Assembly: GCA_934047225.1 (NCBI GenBank)
Contig: OW203988.1
Location: forward strand, 10,760,229 to 10,824,228
Direction: 5' to 3'
DNA: 64,000 nt
From: Ypsolopha sequella
Taxonomy: Eukaryota; Arthropoda; Insecta; Lepidoptera; Ypsolophidae
The translations under genes and the position numbers were made by a program. The notes beneath the pieces were generated by a model. It saw nothing but the letters and a program-made list of their open reading frames with translations. It was not told the origin of the DNA and made no database searches. Shown in pieces: positions 9,501 through 19,900 of the stretch (position 1 is its first letter; every line of letters starts with the position of its first letter).

Positions 9501-11441
9501 CTTTGCAACGGTGCGGGATGCGGGGGCGGGGGTTACACTGTGACGTGCGGCACGTCTCGGAGATTTAGTAACAATGGAGTCGTATTCGGGAGCGCATCGC
9601 GCTTTTTGCGTGCGCGCATATTACCAAAACGCTAATTCTATCGTTACTGCGCAACGTTTATATCGACATAACTATCGAACACGCCGTGCCCCAGGTGAGA
9701 GCAGCATAAGAAGATGGATAGACATGTTTGAAAATACCGGTGCAACAATTCAGATCCCTAACAGAAACAATTTACGCACTGTACGAGATGAAGAAACCAT
9801 CGAAGAAGTGAGGCTATCAATTCGTCAAAATCCTTCACTTTCAGTGAGAAAACGTTCTCAACAGCTACAGATTAAAAAATCAAGTTTACACGTGATTTTG
9901 AAGAAGGACTTACGTCTCAAGGCATACAAGATTCAACTAGTGCAAGAACTGAAACCTACTGACTACTTAAATCGGGTAACCTTTGTCCAGGAAATGATGA
10001 ATCGCTTCAGGAACTTTAACAACATCCTCTTTAGTGATGAGGCCAACTTCCACTTAAACGGTCACGTAAACAAACAGAATTGTCGATATTGGGCCCCAGA
10101 TAATCCTAAATTAAAGCATCAAAGGCCACTACATAGCCCTAAACTAATCGTATGGGCTGCCATGTCCGCTCGAGGACTAATTGGACCTTATTTTTTCGAA
10201 GATGAAAGGGAACGTTCAGTAACTGTAAACAGTGATCGCTATTGCCACATGTTGAGGGACTTTTTGGCCTCCAGGCTGCAAGAATTTGATGGCTTCAATT
10301 CAAGGACTTGGTTCCAACAAGATGGAGCCACTTGCCACACATCGAACGAGTCAATGGCGGCTGTGACTGAATTGTTCGCCAATAAAGTGATTTCTCGAAG
10401 GGGCACCATTGAATGGCCTCCCAGGAGTCCAGATTTGAGTCCATTAGACTATTACTTGTGGGGCTACCTAAAGAGTGTTGTTTATGAAAATAAACCAACA
10501 ACATTGATGGCATTAAAGCAAAACATCACCACAGAAATGGCGGCTATCTCAAGAGCCACGTGCCAAGGCGTAATTAACAATTTGCGTTCACGGTTCGAGG
10601 AGTGCTTGCAGCGCGAGGGACGCCATTTAGACAACATAATTTTTAAGAAATAACTCTCCAATTATTACTGTTCTAAAATATTAACATTAATTTTGAAAAT
10701 TATTGAAAGTGTTTTTTTTACTGATGATTTTGACCCCCCCTACCTCCCCTGGACACCCTGTACTTACTTTCTACTATGCCTACAAGAGTTCATACACGAT
10801 GGTTTGAACTGCTGTCTGTTTTTACTTAAAATTAACCCCATTAAAAATCTGCCAAGTAGTTTTGGGATCTATTTCCAAAATATAAACGCAAGAACTATTC
10901 CTATATTAAAGTGGCGTGCATAGAACTTTCTTCCGGAATAGCAAGGAGAAGGTCAAGTTTGACAATAAAAAATATATAAAAAATTAAAATAACACTCTGA
11001 AAAAAAAAATGTTTGTATGGAAATTGTCACTCTAGGAGATACGTCCATGTCTAGGAGTAATACTTTAAATTCTCTGTCTACCCTGGCGTCATGATTTTTT
11101 TTTTTCAGTGATGTTTAAATTTTGTCATATTTTATTGTTACACTTGACCTTCTTATTGCTTTTTCAGCAAAAAGTTCTGTGCCCGCCACCATATTTTATA
11201 ATATAGTCAATTTTAGATATAAATTAAAAAAGTTTATTTATTATTCCTCCAAAGAAATACAGCACTTTTGTCGATGAGTGATCAAGAGTTATATTTTTAG
11301 GTAAGTGATCAGCAAGTCACATTGGAGAAGGCTGGAGTGCCAGGATTCTTTGTCACCAACAAGCCCATAGAAGTAAAAGTTCAAATGTATCTGCTTGATT
11401 TTATATTAAGATTGAGCAAGATGAACTTTCCGTATTTATAA
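3544..11441 (+). CDS. gdl: gonadal protein Gdl / DGCR6 homologue, four coding exons
   Basis: Coding exons are 3544-3635, 4276-4436, 9298-9431 and 11301-11441, and every junction keeps frame across GT-AG sites. The spliced protein is 175 aa. Family hallmarks I recognise are ELLSGLANCLL followed by LMEIQHVTEKHLFQQRL in exon 2, and DQKVSDQQVTLEKAGVPGF across the exon 3/4 junction. The central part is charged and probably helical or coiled coil. DGCR6/Gdl proteins are small conserved metazoan proteins without a settled biochemical role. Intron 2 (4.9 kb) holds an antisense LINE and nested elements; intron 3 (1.9 kb) holds an intact mariner-like element. A possible AATAAA lies at 11574. The start is the first ATG before a family-like N-terminus. 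Confidence 0.93.
4567..4715. repeat. Inverted partner of the 496-612 repeat, with a G14 tract
   Basis: Matches 496-612 in reverse complement, including GGCGGAACTAATGTG. It includes an uninterrupted run of 14 G residues at 4598-4611, which is unusual in this AT-rich sequence. Confidence 0.55.
4907..7530 (-). mobile_element. 5'-truncated LINE (CR1/Jockey group) in gdl intron 2
   Basis: The element contains the ORF at 5045-7522. Downstream on the minus strand it ends in an (AAT)n tail at about 4907-4927, as expected for target-primed non-LTR elements. The 5' part, including most of the endonuclease, is missing. It sits antisense to gdl. Confidence 0.85.
5045..7522 (-). CDS. LINE ORF2 remnant: reverse transcriptase with endonuclease tail
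   Basis: An 825-codon open frame with no internal stop. Residues 30-90 look like the end of an APE-type endonuclease (LDVVLTQE followed by HTDKYHPP). The reverse transcriptase follows: fingers around 318-400, motif A YLDFKKAFD at 452-460, motif B GVSQGSILGPLLF at about 510-522, and the catalytic YADD at 541-544. The remainder is thumb and C-terminal domain. The element would encode target-primed reverse transcription, but without the N-terminal endonuclease it is not autonomous. The long intact frame suggests fairly recent insertion. Clade assignment within the CR1/Jockey group is my judgement. Confidence 0.88.
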   Translation of the reverse strand: MLLFEKIRHTYFLLRSLNSASLNIINYYGFFINVCGMIENNEVMNEHGGKLDVVLTQECRGRVDVSAAHIGLVAHTDKYHPPLEIAIPIAGAHKAHCGDRLEPSNISPQRDWNFSKGDFVLFYNLLRKASWDSVYQCQDVDTAVELFYDIIYDIFDVTIPKKIRSKSSQRRFPVWFTGDLIHDINQKAALHRKWKKTKDRVVYESFSKVRSAVKSKIAIRYDDYVRDVETNIKADPRAFWKHVANLRSKGGFEPKVTHEDTEHVGEAAAGAFANFFSDVFLPDCPTLSAEKTNRADTKRTANHVEITEVSERDVELALRKLRPRSSTGPDNIPPYVLKACADVLTTPICFVFNFALTCGKYPSRWKLSRVSPIPKTSDHSRVEDHRPIAIVCSLGKVFESVLHRKLCPQVQPYLSDSQHGFRGRRSTNSNLLTLVDAISGHMDNGSQVDVAYLDFKKAFDRVDNDVLLEKLCTFGFAPKLLRLFADYLRDRQQYVKYGCYTSKPYHTRSGVSQGSILGPLLFVIMINDIEDVLEHVSSLLYADDLKLIINIRETADCNLLQRDLDAVYLWSVQNKLHFNPSKCFCMSFTRATQSHTATYTLGSENIARVNSIKDLGVTFDTTLTFHEHMKNLAANCSKRLGFVLRNARDFQNPKAIELLYTALVRSKIETGAVVWSPHEAKYVLLLEKVQKAFLRFLYKKKYGYYPFMYPTKYLLGMLGFNSLEVRRNCEQLVTVCHMLRGESDCPQLTSLVCRLFVPDKYLRARKHVLLSVPSVRTVARSQSPLVRTLSSLNALLSLEPECDLFADRFTSVSNKCQEFCERHFV
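7925..8487. mobile_element. 563-bp DNA element with 30-bp perfect TIRs
   Basis: The first 30 bases (AGTGCGCGCCAATCTTTTAG at 7925-7944, continuing to 7954) are exactly the reverse complement of the last 30 (8458-8487). The interior has no recognisable transposase. Target-site duplications are not clear to me, so the superfamily is left open. Confidence 0.75.
8508..8874 (+). mobile_element. LINE-like 3' fragment, copy 1
   Basis: About 370 bp shared with 45005-45383 in opposite orientation, including GGATTCGTGCTGGGGGCTCG and TTTGCAAAATAAACTATTTG. Both copies end in a TTGAATTTGA-type tail, and both start at the same TTCGATT/ATTGAATGGG boundary. That pattern fits 5'-truncated non-LTR insertions. 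No protein is recognisable. Confidence 0.6.
9458..10760 (+). mobile_element. Intact mariner-like (DD41D) transposon
   Basis: A 1,303-bp element flanked by TA on both sides (9456-9457 and 10761-10762). Its ends are perfect 28-bp inverted repeats (9458-9485 and 10733-10760), beginning CAGGGTGTCCAGGGGAGGTA. It carries one uninterrupted transposase gene and sits in gdl intron 3 in the sense orientation. Perfect TIRs plus an intact ORF indicate a young insertion. Confidence 0.93.
9574..10653 (+). CDS. Tc1/mariner-superfamily transposase, DD41D type
   Basis: A 359-aa uninterrupted frame with ATG 116 bp inside the left TIR. The N-terminal helix-turn-helix (about 10-50, ending SSIRRWIDMF) resembles the DUF4817 type common in insect transposases. 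A second helix-turn-helix follows at about 70-115. The DDE domain shows D155 in LFSDEANFH, D250 in WFQQDGATCH and D292 in SPDLSPLDYYLWG. I count 41 residues between the second and third aspartates, the spacing described for rosa-type (DD41D) elements. It would act by cut-and-paste transposition into TA. No defect is visible. Confidence 0.9.
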   Translation: MESYSGAHRAFCVRAYYQNANSIVTAQRLYRHNYRTRRAPGESSIRRWIDMFENTGATIQIPNRNNLRTVRDEETIEEVRLSIRQNPSLSVRKRSQQLQIKKSSLHVILKKDLRLKAYKIQLVQELKPTDYLNRVTFVQEMMNRFRNFNNILFSDEANFHLNGHVNKQNCRYWAPDNPKLKHQRPLHSPKLIVWAAMSARGLIGPYFFEDERERSVTVNSDRYCHMLRDFLASRLQEFDGFNSRTWFQQDGATCHTSNESMAAVTELFANKVISRRGTIEWPPRSPDLSPLDYYLWGYLKSVVYENKPTTLMALKQNITTEMAAISRATCQGVINNLRSRFEECLQREGRHLDNIIFKK

Positions 11442-13961
11442 ACTTGTGTATATTGGAACTACCTATTGATTCTTCTAGTTATAAGATGAGATATATATTA
11501 TGACCGCTCACATATTGTCGATTCAGCAATATGTCAGCGGTCTGGTTGAATGTGATATTTATTCATACATAAAAATAAAACATCCGCAAAATCTTATAAG
11601 AATTTTATTTGTATTATTATGTAAGCTTTACAAAAACAATTTCAGTATTTAATACCATGTGGTATCAACTTTGTCGTCAGGTAGATATCAACTACAAAAT
11701 AAGCATTAGACTCCGACATTTCTATTTCTTCAGTATCCAATCACCACACCATACATAAAACTGCATAACAATTTGTCACATTTTTCACAAAAAATATGTA
11801 TACAACAATTTCATACAGTTTGTTTTCACTGTACCAAAAAGGGAGTCTCTTAAAAGTTTAAAATGTATGTATCTGATTTTGTTTTAAAAAAGCCACTATC
11901 AAAATACTCAAACAGTTGTAGATACAAAGTATAAAAAAATGTTTTGACACGTTCAACATTTTTCTTGTTACAGAATTCCAAAAAAAAAAAAGTTAATATT
12001 TGTTAACAAATAAAAACATTAAAATTAATTAATAAAACTTAGAATGAACAATAATTATGTTCTCATTCATTTGCATTTATGCAGTTTATTGTTTTTATAT
12101 TATATTAATTTAAATAGTGGGTTTTAGCTTTCGATCATGATCAATGAGAGGTAACAATTTATTACTATCAAATAAATCTCAACAAAATGTTTATTGTAGA
12201 GAAACTCTTTCCCATCATCGAATTTCTCGTAAAAAACAACACCATAGCCAATATTTTCCGATAACTTCAGTCTGCATTAATGCCTAGCATCTACACACCA
12301 TTTTATAATCATTAACATTGTGCAGGACTTCAATACATAGGATTTGTGCTAAATTCTGAGTTACGCATTTCAATATCTAGACATTAATGGAAAGAAGTAA
12401 CCTATCATCAAGAATTAAACCATCACCATATAGGTATGTAAGTATTTAAAACTAGTTATAGTTCGATATAAAAAATAATGTGGGCTTATGCGTTTATTTT
12501 TAGTTTTATTAATAAGTCATATTTTAGTAAAATGTACATTAATGTATTTAACAATAGAATTTAGAAAATACTAAACAGGTTTTTATGTATATAAAAAATA
12601 CATGAAATATTGTATGTAGAAGTATAAGATGATTCAAATGAAAAGCTGTTGTATAACCTAATTTTCGTAAATATTTTAATCGAGCACCGACCAAATATTG
12701 CTGTTTCGCCATTACATCAACTAATTTGGCGCTGATTTTTTACTACCAGTTATTTCAGTGAACTACGCAATAAAATATGCATGTTTAGTAAACTATAACG
12801 TTACTACCTATGTGAAAAGGTAGGCTCTTATAAAAAAAAAAACAACTAAATTAACCATGATTTCTTCAAATTAATTAATTAAGCATCGTATTTTAGAACC
12901 GGTATTAATTTAATTTGTATGTAAAAAAAAACAACAAGTTTGAATATTAATTAAGGCGCATAGGGTCGCTAAAGGGATTTTAGATTTGTGTCAGTTTCAT
13001 GTTAATGTTACTATACTATACCTATACAAAGCTCTATCTACAGCTAACAATGTTTTATTTTTTCTAGTATGCGACAGATACAGTGGCAAATGCAATAGTT
13101 CACGTATTCATAGACGTAGTGTATGACATGAGAGGGCCATCGTATGGATTTTCGTTAAATTTGGAAAAATCTGAAATTTTCTCGACCATAGTCACCTTAA
13201 TTAGTATCTAAGAAACCACTACCGCAGCTCTGAACACATAATTAAAAATGTTTTACATAAAGTAAACAAACACTTTGTCGCGCGTTTTTCAGAAGTCATG
13301 TTAGATATTAATAATAAAGCAATCTAATTTTCTATGGGTAGTATTTGATCACACACCAGGAAATACTATAATGCTATAGTGTCCTATCAACAATACTACC
13401 TGCACATCATTTGCGCAAATTGTAAGATTTCTGGGTAGTCAAATAAAAAAAAAAAAAAAAAAAACAGGCAGTCGTGCGGACTGCCGATAGAATAGAAAAC
13501 TTTACAGTCAACATTAGTATGTTGGTGATGGGTAATGGGTGACCCTATCGAACCCATAAAATGTTCCCCTGCCAAAAATCGCTCAACGCGCCTAAAAAAG
13601 TTTTCATTTCAATAACCACGGAGGTTCTAAATCTAACCTAACCTCACTTCTTATCTGTGAATTTTGAATTTTCCATGTCTTTTTGCCCATTAATCTGCAC
13701 TCCAACCGGTGGTACAGTAGAATAAATTATTGAGACATAGAATGTGCAGTTAGTATTTTCGATGTGCAATAAAATATTCCCCATTTTCTATTCTAATAGA
13801 CCAGAAAGTCCATTTTAGTCCTATGTACTATTAACACATTATTTTACAATACTAAAAAAACAGTAATAAAGATAAATTTGAACAGACAGAAAAAAGTTGT
13901 AGAAGTTTATATAAAAACAATAGTTATTGATAACAAAATGATAAATACTGTTTGCGCACGT
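11442..13961. other. Convergent intergenic region between gdl and AGPAT
   Basis: It holds the 3' ends of both genes. It is AT-rich, with an A19 run near 13444. A consensus-like acceptor (TTTATTTTTTCTAG ending at 13069) is followed by 47 open codons to a TAA at 13211, but no partner exon was found, so no gene is called. Nothing else is recognised. Confidence 0.5.
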
Positions 13962-16900
13962 TCATTGCTTCTTCCCGGTGCCGTAGGATGATCCTTGACT
14001 TATTTTTGACATGCCGATCGACTTCTGCAGAAGTACGTAGACTGAAACAAAAAAAAAATGTTGGGCTTACCGACAGATATACAAGGTGAATTTTTGATCA
14101 TCGTCCAAATTCATACTGGTGGCTTGGTAAGTGATCAGTATCATGGATCAATAACAATTTTGGTGAAATTTGTAAAATGAAATTTCGACTCCCCATAGTG
14201 ATTCACTCGGGAGTGGAATTGAATTTCTATGGGAAGCCGAAATTTCAGTATACGAATTTCACAAAAATTGTTACTGATCCAAGATACTGATCACTTATTA
14301 AGCCTCCAGTATGAATTTGGACGATGATCAAAAAGTCACCTTGTAGGGTCAACCAGGGTAATTGTAAACGCAAGTGAAAAAATAACAACTTTGTTCCACA
14401 TTTATTTTTGATATTTTATCAAGTTGTGTCACCATAGCAATAAGTTTTGGGAGTGTTTTTGAATGCGAGTGTATACCAATTTTGAGACAATATTTAATAA
14501 TATTGCACCACCAGGAAGTTAAAAAAATAGGTGTTTACAATTGCCCTAGACATTTTCACAAAAAAACACATTTTGGGGTAAATGGAAACACACAAATCTG
14601 AATCTAGTATAGTTATCGCTTCTCTCGTAGTGTGAATCTAAAATGCAATCATTTTAAAATGTGTACAAATGATACCAAGTTGTTTACTCAACTGGGGGGT
14701 ATTTGTAAAAATTGTAAACTAGCTCCTAAATGATTCATATAAATAAGACTGGGGGAAATGTAAACAATCAAGATACAGTGGGGTTATTGTAAACAAATTC
14801 TTAATAGTTAAAATAATGATATGAGTTTTGTAAGGGGTAAATAAAAACAAACGATGAGATGAACTAATCACATAATATCTTTATTAAGTTTTTAAAATAC
14901 AAGAGTAAGGCTAAGGTTTTTCGAAGACATCTAAAGGTTTTTGGAACTTATAATACATCCTCTCGCCTCTCAAAAATAGGGTGGGTTCCCTCAACACCCC
15001 TATCACATCATCAAAAGAGACATAACTTGTGTCATTTTCTCGTACGGAAAATAGCATTTTGGTGTTATCCATGCACTTGAGACATGTAACTTTTAGTTCC
15101 CCTTCATCTTCATCTACATCATCCACAATACACGCATATGTATAAACAGTAGTTAATCGTTTACCTCCTTTAAAATGCACTAATATAAAATTGCCACGAT
15201 CAGGATTAGTTAGCAAAGGTTCCTCATATTCTTCAATTACTTCTTGATCATTCTCTGCATCATATTCGCTGTCTTCACTCTCAGCATAGGGTACTATCAT
15301 CTCATCTTCTGATGAAGAACATTCTTTCCTTATTGCTTCTATTCTTATCTTTTTTGTAGTATCTGTACGTGACGTCTTTTTCCCTTTCCTTTTCGTTGTC
15401 TCTTGTATATTAGAACTCTTTTTTTTAGATTGCTTCTTCAGTTTTTCTTCTTCAGCATTTTTCAATTTTTCTTTTACTTCGTCTGATGTGAGAACTTCAC
15501 CAAACGCACTTTGTTTGAGGCGTTTTTTTGAGGTTTTTTTAGGCTTAAGTCTGGGTGCCTTTTCACAAAATTATAATACCAGTCGTCACCAGGCGTATTA
15601 TTTTTAAAAGGTGTTTTCAGAGCACTTGCTTCCACATATTCTTTTACAAGTTGTTTTAATTCTTCTCTTTGTACAGGATAACCCATCTCAGCACGAGTCT
15701 TTAAGCACGAAACAATGTGGTTTTCTACATTGTTTGGAAGAACTTTTGGGACACCGGCACCCATTTTTTCAATATTAATTTTTCTTCCCTTTATCCGATG
15801 ATAAATCACTGAAATGGGGACACCATATGCTTCTTCTGCTTTTCTATAAGTCTTTCTTTTTTCTTTAACATCCTCGACCGCTTTCTTTAGATTTTCTAAG
15901 GAGTATTTATTCTCTCGCTTTCTGACATAAACACGTGGCATACTGAAGACCTGAAAAAAAGTTCACTTTCACCCCACTATTCTATTGTACTAAAATGTAT
16001 GTGGAAACATATATTTTTTACAATTACCCTAATATTTACAATTACCCCTTTTTGTGTTTACAATTCCCCATAAACATTTTTTTTATGGGTAATTGTAAAC
16101 GTCGTTTTGCCACGTGTATGGGAATGTTTTTGGTTAAAACAAGTATAATATGTAAAGCACATTCCTTTACCTATCCATTAAAACATGAAACAAGTGAACT
16201 TACCCAGTAATTTTATACAATACACCAGTTTATTCAATTATATGACTAATTAATAATTGTTTTTTTTTGGGAGCTTTTTTGACACACACTTTAAAGTGAG
16301 GTTATGCGGACGCCATTAGAAATCTGTCATTTCCGTCATAGACAAAAGACTCAAGGTGCGTTCCGTTTTGGTAGCAGTCCGAAAACGTGCAAGATACAAA
16401 AGTTATTAATGCTGTTTACAACTACCCCTGTTTACAATTACCCAGGTTGACCAGGTTATATTTTTTTTTTAGCTCGCAAGTTATTCCTAATTTGTAGAAT
16501 ATAATGCAAAATGGTATATTAAACAATACAGCTTTATCGGACTAATAAATCCTTTTTTCCACCATACAAGAAGAACAGCTTAATTAAGGCATTGATTTTC
16601 ATTCGGAATATTTATTATTATATAATATACATAAACTGGATATTCAGAACCAAGTACTCTAAATCAACGAACTTGACATCGAAACCGTTTAGCCGCCAAG
16701 TTGCTTGTACAGAGTCGGGACGTAATCGTCTTGGCTTGGTAGAAGTTGCCGAAGATAGGGTCACAAAGTGCGTGCGATAGATAAAGATGGATCCGAACCA
16801 CGATCTGAGCTGCGATATGCAAGGCGAATTTAATCAATCGCCCGAAATCATACTGGAGACGGTAGCGATCAAGTACAAGGATCAGTGATCATTTTTTTTC

Positions 16901-19900
16901 GCCATCATAATATATAATTTTTGTTTCCATGCGAACTGGACTAGTTCAGAAAGGAAGCAAATTTTTTTTATTTCTTATTTCATCTAAAGGGTCATTAAAC
17001 ATTCTTCCTGATCACTTACCGAGTCTCCAGTATGAATTCGGGCAGTTGATTAAATTTCACCTTATATTGTTTTAGGGATATAGCTCAATCGTCACAGATT
17101 TGCATCGTAATGGAGTCTACACATCAGGTGGCTTCGTGTCAGTGTGTTAGTCGGCGTCTTCACGCTGGCGGCACGAAATCAGCGACTCTAGCCTCTGGCA
17201 GTTACTGTTATTGATTTTTTAACTGAGCGTGTACGCAAGTTGCGGACATGATACGAATTTAACATTACTTTATTTAGGATGTTGTTTGTAGGTGTCCAGT
17301 AGTGCTACACCAAATTATTCGAACAAAAAAACTCTGTGGAAGCTGGGGAGGGGACGAGAAAGCTAAAATTGCAAAATTTTTGCAGTTTTTGAGCTATTGA
17401 GCTAATAATTAATAATGAGAATTAAAAGAGATTAATCCTGACAAAAACACATATACCGAAAAAAAAAAACCGTCTTCTATGTAACGTATTAATTTCGAGT
17501 TATAAATATAGTGATATTGTGAATCAGTACGTGTTTTTAACAAGATGATGAAAATAAGAGGATTAATTTTTTATCCAATAAATCAGCGACAATTCTCTAC
17601 TAGCAGCGCGATACAGGCACGTTCGATAAGCCCATACAATATCAAAAACGAATAACTACTATTCAAGTATTTATTCACCGCCCATCTCTAGTCTACTAAT
17701 TAGATGATAACAATATTACACGAGTCATAATAAATTTTAATTAAGACATGTCTGGCAATAATAATTATTCATGTGCTTTGATAACACTTCAATAACTTAA
17801 TTGGCAACCGCAAGGAATATCAACAATCAAAGTCGAAATAATTGTATAAATATGGTCCGACAGAAATGGCTTTGCAACTTTAATTAATTCAGGAGTCTCT
17901 TTTTTCAAATTAAACAGATATCTACAAGTGTTGACAATCTTGACTCGCGTGTGCTGACGTACTGAATTATTATTACTAATGTTGTTGACTATATGCCAAC
18001 CGTTTCACCGATACAATTATGGCATTATCAAGGCGAGTGTCGTTCTTAGGACGACGACGCTGCGTTCAACGTCGTCAAACGGGCACATTTGTGTAGGTGA
18101 AACGGTTGGCATATAGTCAACAACAAACACACGTGAATGTTCAAGCCGTATGTAATAATAATTTAATTTTACATTTATGAACGACTTCGAGCGAGCTTTT
18201 CCCTGGCGTTTAGGAATGCTATAGTCCGTAAAATATAGCTCGAGCCCTGTGACAGCTGTCAGCGCTATACATATTTGAGCATGAGAAAGAGAGTTAGAAA
18301 TACAAATTGTGTAGCGCTGTCCTGCTGTCACAGGGCTCAAGCTATATTATACGCACTATAGCATAGATTTTATGACAGATGTCAAAAGTGATAGGCAAAA
18401 ACTCAGAATAAGGAATACAAATAGAAGCCTGACTAAAATAAGAACTGGGCATTAGCCATTGTACTCATCTAACGTAAATTACTCCTGTGTACGAGTGAAT
18501 GAAACGACGAACCGTACTTACTTTATCTTTTTTCCTGGTGTGTCACTAGATTGAACCAAACAAATGTCAGATGGATGTAATTTGGATGTATTTTAAAAAT
18601 TATAACACCATCAAATTAAATATGTCTCATCATTGTATCGTTGTGTTGTAATATCGTACGTTGCGTGCATCACATCTTAATTTGGTGGCATCGCAATGTC
18701 TATTGCATTTTGCGAAAGTTTACAGCTTCACCGAGAGAAATTAAATATTTTGGTGCTCTTCCTCTCAAAATTCGTGAAAGTGTGATTTATTATTGTTTGT
18801 GTTGATTGTTTTTTTAACATTGTAATAAAATGTCTTGTGCGATTGAAGGCTGTAAATCGCATACAGGAAGAAAAGAAAACAACAATGAAGCAATATCATT
18901 TCATCGGTGAGTTCTGATAGTTTTTATGTTAATAAGTTGCAGGATCATACCTAAAACTCAGTAACAATAATAGTAGTTCTTGTAAATCATACTCGTGTTC
19001 AATTCTACACCGATATTTGCCTGTTTTATATAGATTTTCTGCCGACTACGAGAGGTTATGTTTTTTCGTATAGTGATGTACTAAAGTCCGTGTGGCAAAC
19101 TATCGAACATTGGTTCCCGCGGCAGCCGTGCATAAAGGATATTAAAAGAAAAATAATGCCGAATAAATATCGCTATATTTTTTGTTATAGATTTCCAAAA
19201 AGGGAAGAATTAAAAAGTGAATGGCTTAGACGAATAATTTGACCAAATTGGGCAATTAAAAAAAGCGGTCATATTTGTTCGAAACACTTTACGTCGGATT
19301 CTTTTAGACCAAACGAAAATTTAAAATGGAGACTTTTAAAAGCAGATGCCTTACCAACGTTATATTTACCAGATACAGACACATTGGTAACCTTTAAATA
19401 ATTATATATAATTGCATTATCAATCTTGTTTGTAGGTACGTGCTTGTACTATACTATAGTATATTAACTCGATAATTTTTCAATTTTAGGCAACAGAACC
19501 AGTACCTATGGATGTCTGTGGTTTAGAAAAGTGCATACTTCTATGTTCGCAAATCGTTCTGAAAGGCCTGTTCGTTCACGTTACTGCCGTGATCGACTTC
19601 ACGAAGAAATTCCGCAGATCAAAACATTTTCGTACTTAGTGGTTGACAATAAAAGTACTTTGACAGGGTAGTTCTATCGCGAAATGAATTTTGGGAATGC
19701 TTATTGACTTGAACTGCGCATAATTTGATTTCTTATTACAGGTTATTAGGTATTTTAATCGTTCATTATTTGTTATTAGTTTTTATTCAAGATAAGTTGA
19801 TGTTTATTTGATAAAAATAAAAAAAAATGAAATTACCTCTGTAGTAATTGCGCTGTCATCGCTCATCATTGACATAATATTATTATTACGAATCCTATAA

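Larger units (their letters stand above)
14346..16453 (-). mobile_element. Internally deleted pogo-type transposon with subterminal repeats
   Basis: The ends are inverted repeats of about 24 bp (GGGTCAACCAGGGTAATTGT at left, near-identical at right). About a dozen variants of GGGTAATTGTAAAC recur near both ends, for example near 14355, 14545, 14758, 14783, 16020, 16040, 16060, 16086, 16413 and 16430. Two minus-strand ORFs encode the DNA-binding N-terminus and an acidic C-terminus of a pogo/Tigger-like protein, but the DDE nuclease is missing. The left end abuts the MITE at 14082-14343, sharing its TA. Confidence 0.75.
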
